The translations under genes and the position numbers were made by a program. A stretch of 12,858 nucleotides of DNA, from NCBI GenBank assembly GCA_030612495.1, contig JAUWNT010000059.1, positions 1 to 12,858 on the forward strand, given 5' to 3'. Source of the DNA: Candidatus Aminicenantota bacterium. GTDB lineage: Bacteria; Acidobacteriota; Aminicenantia; UBA2199. The notes below the pieces were generated by a model that made no database searches, had not been told where the DNA came from, and saw nothing but the letters and a program-made list of their open reading frames with translations. Below, in pieces: positions 1 through 6,039 of the stretch (positions are counted from its first letter, which is position 1; each line of letters opens with the position of its first letter).

Positions 1-1805
1 CTGAAGATAATAATTTTAAAATCCCTTCTGTTGTGTTTAAAGGTAAGGTTTTAAATTTAGAAGAAATTGGAAAATTTGATAAAATATTTTTGGATGGGAA
101 AGAGATAAAAAACAAAAAGATAGTTTTTTATAAAACAGGTAATTTTGAAATAAAGATAATAAAGAACAAAAAAGAATTTATATTTAAGGTCTTTTCAATA
201 TATGGCATATTAACAATATTACCCCCTTTTATTGCAATTCTTCTGGCTCTAATTTTTAAGGAAACAGTAATTGCATTATTTGTTGGAGTTTTAACAGGTG
301 CTTTTATTATAGGTAAATTTGATTTTATAGAAGCATTTTTTAATGTTATTGATAAATATATAATTGAAGCAATTGCTAATAAACAAAGAGCTTCAATAAT
401 AATTTTTACTCTTCTGTTGGGCGGAATGGTGGGAATAATAACAAAATCAGGAGGTGTAAAGGGCATAGTTGAAAGCTTATCTAATAGAGTAAGATCTTCA
501 CGAAGCACTCAACTATATACCTGGTTAATGGGTATTCTTATCTTTTTTGATGATTATACGAATACTCTTATTGTAGGAAACACTATGAGGCCTTTGACTG
601 ATAAATGGAAGGTCTCAAGAGAAAAACTTTCTTATATAGTAGATTCAACGGCTGCGCCAGTTGCTTCGATTGCTGTTATTTCAACATGGATTGGATTTGA
701 AATTTCTCTGATCGATCAATCTTTGAAAGCTTATAATATCAATGCAGATGCATATGAACTTTTACTTTCATCACTTCCGTACAGATTTTATTCAATTCTT
801 GCTTTAGTATTTGTTTTCCTAATACTTTTTATGAGAAGAGACTTTGGGCCTATGCTAAAAGCAGAAAGAAGAGCAGCATATGGCAAGGTTTTAAGGGATA
901 AAGCAGTTCCTCTCTCAGATTATGAATCGTCCGGATTAAATCCCTCAAAATATATTAAATCCAGATGGTATAATGGTTTGATTCCAATAATAGTAGTTAT
1001 TGTTTTTACGTTTGGAGGATTGTATGTTTCCGGGAAAAGTCATCTTTTATCAACAGGAAACCCAATTGCAAGTTATTCGTTTTTTGAGGTTGTTTTTGTT
1101 GGTGATTTTATAAGAAATGTGGGAACAATAGTTTCATCTGCAGATTCATTTAAGGTTTTACTGTGGGCATCAATGATGGGGGTTGTTACAGCATTTTTCT
1201 TGTCTTATTTTCAGAAGATTTTAAAAATAAAGGATTTGATTTCCTCATTAATACAGGGAATGAAATCTATGATGATGGCAATAGTAATACTTGTTCTTGC
1301 ATGGTCTTTAGGTGTTGTTCTGGTTCAATTGGGAACTGCTGATTTTCTTGTATCACTCCTATCTTCAAACCTTGATTTTCACCTTTTCCCTGCAATAGTT
1401 TTCATTTTTTCTGCTTTTATTGCATTTTCAACAGGAACTTCATGGGGAACCATTGCAATAATGTTTCCACTTGTTGTACCAATGATAATAGTTATGTTGA
1501 AGGGTTCACCCGAGTTCAGACAATTTCTGATTTTAACAATTTCATCTGTGTTAGCAGGTTCAGTGTTTGGAGATCACTGCTCACCAATCTCAGATACTAC
1601 TATTATGAGTTCTCTAGCTTCTTCGTGCGATCATATTGATCATGTTAAAACACAGTTCCCTTATTCATTAACAGTTGCTTTAATAGCTTTATTCTTTGGA
1701 ATTATACCTGTTTCTTTAGGTTTCCCATATTTATTGTCTATTGCAATATCTGTATTATTGGCCTTTATTGTGATTCTTTTTTTTGGAAAAAAAATAATTG
1801 AATAA
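1..1805 (+). CDS. NhaC-family Na+/H+ antiporter, 5'-truncated by window edge
   Basis: Integral membrane protein expected to exchange cytoplasmic Na+ for external H+ across the inner membrane. The reading frame is open from base 3 with no stop, so the gene starts upstream; the GTG at 33 is only the first possible start inside the window. Numbering from that GTG, residues 1-55 are a soluble, lysine-rich, beta-like segment, followed by many hydrophobic helices from residue 57 to the end at 590. Family motifs are clear: FFDDYTNTL (171-179), DSTAAPVASIA (204-214), GTSWGT (468-473) and GDHCSPISDTT (513-523), as in Na_H_antiporter (PF03553) proteins. In related proteins the N-terminal segment follows a signal peptide and lies outside the cytoplasm; here the signal would lie off the window. 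It converges on arfB with only 17 bp between stop codons. Family assignment is firm; ion specificity (Na+/H+ versus another exchange such as malate/lactate) is inferred. Confidence 0.9.
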   Translation, partial: EDNNFKIPSVVFKGKVLNLEEIGKFDKIFLDGKEIKNKKIVFYKTGNFEIKIIKNKKEFIFKVFSIYGILTILPPFIAILLALIFKETVIALFVGVLTGAFIIGKFDFIEAFFNVIDKYIIEAIANKQRASIIIFTLLLGGMVGIITKSGGVKGIVESLSNRVRSSRSTQLYTWLMGILIFFDDYTNTLIVGNTMRPLTDKWKVSREKLSYIVDSTAAPVASIAVISTWIGFEISLIDQSLKAYNINADAYELLLSSLPYRFYSILALVFVFLILFMRRDFGPMLKAERRAAYGKVLRDKAVPLSDYESSGLNPSKYIKSRWYNGLIPIIVVIVFTFGGLYVSGKSHLLSTGNPIASYSFFEVVFVGDFIRNVGTIVSSADSFKVLLWASMMGVVTAFFLSYFQKILKIKDLISSLIQGMKSMMMAIVILVLAWSLGVVLVQLGTADFLVSLLSSNLDFHLFPAIVFIFSAFIAFSTGTSWGTIAIMFPLVVPMIIVMLKGSPEFRQFLILTISSVLAGSVFGDHCSPISDTTIMSSLASSCDHIDHVKTQFPYSLTVALIALFFGIIPVSLGFPYLLSIAISVLLAFIVILFFGKKIIE

Positions 1806-1822
1806 TAGAGATTGCTTTTTAT

Positions 1823-2257
1823 TTAATAATCTTCAGATTCGGCATTAAATTTCCTTGAACGTTTTAATTCACTATGGCGACGTTTGCTTTCTAATCTGCG
1901 GATTTTTGATACTTGTGTTGCTTTTGTTTTAATTCTTTTTAAAGGTTTTTCTGCTGCTTTACGTATCAGGATTTTCAGGCGTTTTATTGCGCCCTGTCGG
2001 TTTTGTTCCTGTTTTCGGAATCTCCTTGCCTTGATTATTAAAACATCATTTTTGGTTACACTTTTCCCCCCAATCACAATAAGGCGCTTTTTAATTTCTT
2101 CAGTAAGAGAAGATGAATTAGCAATATCAAATCTCAGCTGTACAGCTGTTGAGACTTTATTAATATTTTGTCCTCCAGGTCCAGAAGCAAGTATGAACTC
2201 TTCTTCAATCTCTTTTTCATCAATTGCAATTCCGGGTGCAATATAGATCTTACCCAT
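1823..2257 (-). CDS. arfB: Alternative ribosome-rescue peptidyl-tRNA hydrolase ArfB (YaeJ)
   Basis: Releases nascent peptides from ribosomes stalled without a stop codon, acting in the cytoplasm on peptidyl-tRNA in the P site. The 144-residue protein carries the release-factor catalytic GGQ at residues 28-30 within SGPGGQNINK, and the conserved RKQEQNRQ stretch (81-88). It ends in a strongly basic tail (about 104-138, rich in K and R, including KRRHSELKR), which in ArfB enters the empty mRNA channel. The length matches the E. coli protein (about 140 residues), and the absence of a codon-recognition domain separates it from RF1/RF2. The ATG is supported by AGGGGG at 2266-2271 on the minus strand, 8 bases upstream. 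It is a single gene, convergent with the antiporter and divergent from the ABC cassette. Confidence 0.93.
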   Translation of the reverse strand: MGKIYIAPGIAIDEKEIEEEFILASGPGGQNINKVSTAVQLRFDIANSSSLTEEIKKRLIVIGGKSVTKNDVLIIKARRFRKQEQNRQGAIKRLKILIRKAAEKPLKRIKTKATQVSKIRRLESKRRHSELKRSRKFNAESEDY

Positions 2258-2293
2258 AATATTATCCCCCTGCTATGTTTTTTCCTGATTTTA

Positions 2294-2323
2294 TTGTATC
2301 ATATTTTATATAAGGATTATAAT
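2294..2323 (+). promoter_or_regulatory. Candidate sigma70-type promoter for the ABC cassette
   Basis: TTGTAT (2294-2299) and a perfect TATAAT (2318-2323) are separated by 18 bp in the 129-bp divergent region between arfB and the first ABC ATPase gene. The -35 box is weak (3 of 6 matches). The region is so AT-rich that chance -10 boxes are likely, so this is only a candidate. The minus strand also reads TATAAT at 2321-2316, but I see no good -35 box for arfB. Confidence 0.35.
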
Positions 2324-2386
2324 AATGATTTTAAAATTTTTTTATAAAATGGAACTAAATTTGATATGTTTCGTAATTTATAAATA

Positions 2387-3307
2387 ATGGAAAAAATCAT
2401 CGAGTTAGAAAACATTAATTTTAGCTATGGAAACTTCAAGGCAATTGATAATGTTAATATAAAAATAGGAAATGGAATATATGGTCTTTTAGGGCCAAAT
2501 GGAGCTGGGAAAACAACATTAATGAAAATTATTTTAGGGTTTTTGAAACCTTCATCCGGGAAAGGAGAAATTCTTGGATTTAATATAAGAGAAAATAGTA
2601 TTACAATGAAGAAGAAGATTGGTTATGTGCCAGAAATTGATTGCTTGATTCCTGGAATGAATGGTGTAGCTTTAGTATCATATCTTGGTGAATTAAGCGG
2701 AATGTCAAAACAGGAAGCAATAAAAAGGGCTCATGAAGTTCTATATTATGTAGGGTTAGAAGAATCAAGATATAGAAATGTGGACACATATTCGTCAGGA
2801 ATGAAGCAGAGAATAAAGCTTGCAACAGCACTTGTCCATGATCCTGAATTGCTCTTTCTTGATGAACCTACATCAGGTATGGATCCGCAAGCAAGAAATG
2901 AGATGCTTGAGTTGATAAATGATATTTCTTCAAAAGAGGCGATGAATATAATTATGTCATCACATATTCTTCCGGATATAGAGAAGACATGTAAAAATAT
3001 TTTGATAATGAATAAGGGAAAAATCATTTCGGAACAGCAGATTTCAGATTTAAACAGTAAACACTTTAATGTTTATGAAATAAAATTAAAAGGGGATGTT
3101 AAAATATTTAGAGAAAAGCTTCCGAATTGTAGGATAGAGCGAGGAGATAAGGGAGTATTTAGAATTCAACTTCCAAACGATTTCCCAATATATTCTATTT
3201 TTAAAAAAGCATATGAAGCAAATGTTCAAATCAGGTACTTTAGACAGAGCAAGGTAACTCTTGAAGATGCTTTTGTTACAGCAATAGGAGAGGCTAATGC
3301 CAATTAG
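2387..3307 (+). CDS. ABC transporter ATP-binding protein (first of two)
   Basis: Cytoplasmic ATPase subunit of an ABC-2-type exporter; its likely partner is the permease encoded immediately downstream. Visible motifs are Walker A GPNGAGKTT (36-44), Q-loop position GYVPE (79-83, Glu in place of Gln, which is common in this ABC-2/NatA-CcmA-like group), signature YSSGMKQR (135-142), Walker B LLFLDEP (155-161), D-loop SGMDP (163-167) and switch His193 in SSHILP. Residues beyond about 215 form an accessory C-terminal domain. There is no convincing Shine-Dalgarno site before the ATG at 2387, unlike the other cassette genes. The last 11 bases overlap the next gene, pointing to translational coupling. 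Substrate unknown. Confidence 0.93.
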   Translation: MEKIIELENINFSYGNFKAIDNVNIKIGNGIYGLLGPNGAGKTTLMKIILGFLKPSSGKGEILGFNIRENSITMKKKIGYVPEIDCLIPGMNGVALVSYLGELSGMSKQEAIKRAHEVLYYVGLEESRYRNVDTYSSGMKQRIKLATALVHDPELLFLDEPTSGMDPQARNEMLELINDISSKEAMNIIMSSHILPDIEKTCKNILIMNKGKIISEQQISDLNSKHFNVYEIKLKGDVKIFREKLPNCRIERGDKGVFRIQLPNDFPIYSIFKKAYEANVQIRYFRQSKVTLEDAFVTAIGEANAN

Positions 3308-4145
3308 GGAGAAAGGATATTATAAATGGGATGGGGAATTAAAAGAATCTTATATTAAATGGCTGCCAATATTTATAAATGGAATAAAAGAAGTATTTAG
3401 AAAAAAACGATCAAAATTGTTATTCTCTTTTGCTGCTTTCCCTTTTTTTGTGTTTCTTCTTGCAGTATATGTTTCAACAAAACCTGAATTAAGGATGATG
3501 AAAGAGTTAGTTAAGCAAATTCAATCTGATGCTATGTTGTTTTATTCATTTTATACATTTGGTCCTCTTGTTTTTTTTATGATTTTACTTAGTTTATTTG
3601 CAGGTGCAGATTTAATCTCTGTAGATTTAAAATTCAACTCTTTTACACTTTACCTTTCAAGACCATTAACCAGATTCGATTATATAAAGGGAAAATTCTC
3701 AATTGTCCTTTTTTATCTACTTCTTTTCAGTTTAGTCCCTGGGGTGTTATTAATTATTGCTAAAGTGATTTTTTTAGGAGAATTTTCAGTACCTTTATAC
3801 GTTTTTTTATCAGCTTTGATTTTTCCAATCATAATTTCTTTATTTCTTTCCTCATTTATATTAATGGTATCTTCTTTAAGCTCTAATAGAAAATTTGTTG
3901 TTATCCTATTTTTTGTTTTATATGTACTATCAAATTCTATTGCTGGAATTTTTCAGGGGCTATTTAAAAGTGACTATTTTCTCTTTTTTTCAATTGAAAA
4001 AAATATAAAACAATTTGGTTCATTAGTTTTTAATATTAAACCTGACTTTAATGCTCCTGCATGGATTTCTGCAGCCATACTACCATTGTTAACATTTATC
4101 TTTATAATAATTTTGATTGTGAGAATAAAAAGGGCGGAGGATTGA
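3297..4145 (+). CDS. ABC-2-type transporter permease (first of two)
   Basis: Inner-membrane subunit of 282 residues, presumably dimerising and coupled to the ATPase encoded just upstream. The N-terminus is short and cytoplasmic with a GYYKWDG motif (7-13), followed by a basic stretch (KEVFRKKRSK). About six hydrophobic helices follow, near residues 41-59, 82-105, 132-158, 164-192, 199-219 and 255-276. A cytoplasmic loop between helices 2 and 3 contains LYLSRPLTRFDYIKGKF (118-134), the coupling-loop motif typical of ABC-2 permeases. The start is set by GGAGAGG just upstream, inside the end of the ATPase gene. The stop (4143-4145) lies 1 base before the start of the next gene. Substrate not recognisable. 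Confidence 0.88.
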   Translation: MPIREKGYYKWDGELKESYIKWLPIFINGIKEVFRKKRSKLLFSFAAFPFFVFLLAVYVSTKPELRMMKELVKQIQSDAMLFYSFYTFGPLVFFMILLSLFAGADLISVDLKFNSFTLYLSRPLTRFDYIKGKFSIVLFYLLLFSLVPGVLLIIAKVIFLGEFSVPLYVFLSALIFPIIISLFLSSFILMVSSLSSNRKFVVILFFVLYVLSNSIAGIFQGLFKSDYFLFFSIEKNIKQFGSLVFNIKPDFNAPAWISAAILPLLTFIFIIILIVRIKRAED

Positions 4146-4146
4146 T

Positions 4147-5073
4147 TTGAGTATTATTTTGAAAGCTGAAAAACTATCAAAATGGTATGGGAATGTGCTT
4201 GGGATAAGTGAAATATCAATTGAGATTACTTCAGGAATTCATGGACTCCTCGGGCCAAATGGAGCTGGAAAATCTACATTTTTAAAAATAGCTTCCGGCC
4301 AATTAAAACCAAATATTGGAAAAATAAAAATATTTGGTGAGGATGTTTTTAATAATTATAAACTTTTTTCAAAGATTGGATTCTGCCCTGAATATGATAG
4401 CTACTATAAAGAAATAACTGGTTTGGAATTTATGTTATTTTCGGCAAAATGCCATGGTTTTGAAGGTGTCAAAGCAGAGCAGGCTGCTGAATCTGCTTTA
4501 AAGAGAGTTGGATTAACAGAAAATAAGGGGAAACTTATAAGTTCTTATAGCCTTGGTATGAGACAAAAATTGAAGTTAGCTACAAGTATAGTTCATGATC
4601 CGGAGTTTTTAATATTGGACGAGCCATTAAAAGGGATTGATCCTATATGGAGGGTGAAGATCATAGAAATGATAAAGGAGTTTGAAAGTCAGGGTAAAAC
4701 AATCATTGTATCTTCACATATACTCCCAGAGGTTGAAGCCATGACCAATAATGTCATTTTAATTCATCAGGGGAAGATTTTTGCTCAGGGAGATATCCAG
4801 GAAATAAGAGACCTTATAGATACACATCCTCATAAGATTTCAGTTAAGTGTGACAAACACAGATTGATCGCAGATAAGATGATCAATTCTAATTTTGTAT
4901 TAAATCTTCAATTTAAAGATAAGGAGAATGAGGTTATTATTAATACAAATAATAGGGAAATTTTCTTTGATTCATTAATGGGAATTGTTGTTGACAATAA
5001 TATTAATGTTCAGGAGATAACCTCTCCGGATGATAATCTTCAAGCAGTTTTTGATTATTTGATAGGGAGATAA
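4147..5073 (+). CDS. ABC transporter ATP-binding protein (second of two)
   Basis: Second cytoplasmic ATPase, 308 residues, paralogous to the one encoded at 2387. It shows Walker A GPNGAGKST (36-44), Q-loop position GFCPE (78-82, again Glu), signature YSLGMRQK (134-141), Walker B FLILDEP (154-160), an atypical D-loop KGIDP (162-166) and switch His191 in SSHILP. A 17-base identical stretch over the Walker A codons (2492-2508 and 4252-4268) supports common origin of the two ATPases. The start codon is TTG, chosen because GGAGGA (4136-4141) sits 5 bases upstream and residues from this TTG align with the first ATPase from its own residue 1 through Walker A. It probably pairs with the downstream permease, or the two ATPases may work as a heterodimer. 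Confidence 0.92.
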   Translation: MSIILKAEKLSKWYGNVLGISEISIEITSGIHGLLGPNGAGKSTFLKIASGQLKPNIGKIKIFGEDVFNNYKLFSKIGFCPEYDSYYKEITGLEFMLFSAKCHGFEGVKAEQAAESALKRVGLTENKGKLISSYSLGMRQKLKLATSIVHDPEFLILDEPLKGIDPIWRVKIIEMIKEFESQGKTIIVSSHILPEVEAMTNNVILIHQGKIFAQGDIQEIRDLIDTHPHKISVKCDKHRLIADKMINSNFVLNLQFKDKENEVIINTNNREIFFDSLMGIVVDNNINVQEITSPDDNLQAVFDYLIGR

Positions 5074-5076
5074 TAT

Positions 5077-5868
5077 ATGATTATCAAAAAAGATATCAGG
5101 AATATATTTACCTTTTTTTTTAAAACAGGTTTAAGGTCAAAGAGAACAAAATTATTTTTTTCCTTTTCTTTAATACCAGTAGTTATACTAATTATCGTCA
5201 AGATATATGAAATCTTACACCCGGAAAACAAAATTTCTACATTAAATCTATTTTCTGATGTTGGGCTCACATTTTATTTTCAATTATTTATACAATTACT
5301 TTCACTTTTTTATGGCTCTTCAGTGATTAGTGATGAAATTGAGAATAAAACACTTGTTTATCTCACAACATCACCTATTTCAAAGTCATCAATATTGATT
5401 GGCAAATTTATAGCTAATTTTATCATTTCAGCTATTATAATTTTAGTTGGGCTTTTTATTTCCTATTTGATTACAAATTTCAATTCTTTTTTAGAATTAA
5501 AATACATAGAAGAGATCCTTACTTTTTGTGGTGTTGCTTTGCTTGCTATATTAGCTTATTTTTCTTTATTTACTCTTATTGGAAGTTTTTTAAAAAAATC
5601 AGTTTTAATTGGGATTGTTTTTTTATTTGGGTGGGAGAGCATTGTTCAGTTTCTTCCTGGATCAACTCAAAAATTAACTATATCTCACTTTGTTAAATCA
5701 TTACTTCCAAATAGTTTGAGTAGAAAGGGTGGATTTTTGATTTTTAAACTCCAGCCATCATCAACTGCTGAATCAGTTATGGTCTTGTTTTTTCTTTCGT
5801 TATTATTTTTAACCTTATCAGTTATAATATTTTATAAAAAAGAGTATATTTTGTCTGATAGTAATTAA
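5077..5868 (+). CDS. ABC-2-type transporter permease (second of two)
   Basis: Inner-membrane permease of 263 residues, starting 3 bases after the second ATPase gene, with GGGAG about 9 bases before the ATG. About six hydrophobic helices are visible (near 25-42, 63-82, 109-131, 145-171, 174-192 and 233-252). The coupling-loop motif ISDEIENKTLVYLTTSPIS (84-102), followed by a Gly-Lys (109-110), matches the equivalent region of the first permease (SRPLTRFDYIKGK), so the two are probably paralogues. A run of nine T (5113-5121) in codons 13-15 encodes three Phe and is a possible slippage point. It is the last gene of the cassette. Confidence 0.87.
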   Translation: MIIKKDIRNIFTFFFKTGLRSKRTKLFFSFSLIPVVILIIVKIYEILHPENKISTLNLFSDVGLTFYFQLFIQLLSLFYGSSVISDEIENKTLVYLTTSPISKSSILIGKFIANFIISAIIILVGLFISYLITNFNSFLELKYIEEILTFCGVALLAILAYFSLFTLIGSFLKKSVLIGIVFLFGWESIVQFLPGSTQKLTISHFVKSLLPNSLSRKGGFLIFKLQPSSTAESVMVLFFLSLLFLTLSVIIFYKKEYILSDSN

Positions 5869-5887
5869 ATTTCAAATAAAAGTATAA

Positions 5888-5907
5888 GTGTAAAAATTCT
5901 TTTATAC
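5888..5907 (+). terminator. Weak candidate terminator hairpin after the ABC cassette
   Basis: GTGTAAAA (5888-5895) can pair with TTTTATAC (5900-5907) around a 4-base loop, with one G-U pair. A pyrimidine-rich stretch (CCCC, then TTATTCTTATTTTT) follows. It lies 20 bases after the last permease stop. The stem is AT-rich and weak and the U tract is not immediate, so the call is tentative. Confidence 0.25.
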
Positions 5908-5937
5908 CCCTTATTCTTATTTTTGACTTGCCTCCTC

Positions 5938-5966
5938 TTGACATTTCCCTCCCTCTTTCCTATCAT
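5938..5966 (+). promoter_or_regulatory. Strong sigma70-type promoter for the restriction-modification operon
   Basis: A perfect -35 box TTGACA (5938-5943), a 17-bp spacer and a -10 box TATCAT (5961-5966, 5 of 6 matches). Transcription should begin near 5973, giving a leader of roughly 65 bases before hsdR. The spacer is almost all pyrimidine on this strand. The 8-bp element CCCCTTAT (5907-5914) upstream recurs inverted as ATAAGGGG (6012-6019) in the leader, so the promoter is bracketed by a possible operator pair. Confidence 0.65.
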
Positions 5967-6039
5967 TTAAATTGTTATTTTCTTTCATGTTTAGCGGGAG
6001 ATATTTTGGGTATAAGGGGAAAAATATAAATATAATTAT

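Noticed and set aside
1777..1794. T8-GG-A8 palindrome near the antiporter gene's 3' end, considered as a terminator
   Set aside because: It lies inside the coding sequence, has only a 2-base loop and A/T pairs, and simply encodes Phe/Gly/Lys codons.
1884..2246. Open frame on + opposite arfB, about 120 codons
   Set aside because: It lies wholly within arfB on the other strand. The arfB frame carries GGQ, the basic tail and a good ribosome-binding site, while this frame has no recognisable motif.
2356..2363. TAAATTTG resembling the Bacteroidetes -7 promoter box (TAnnTTTG) before the ABC cassette
   Set aside because: No matching -33 TTG/TTTG element lies upstream, and the clear Shine-Dalgarno sites elsewhere in the window argue against that lineage. 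Chance matches are easy in such AT-rich DNA.
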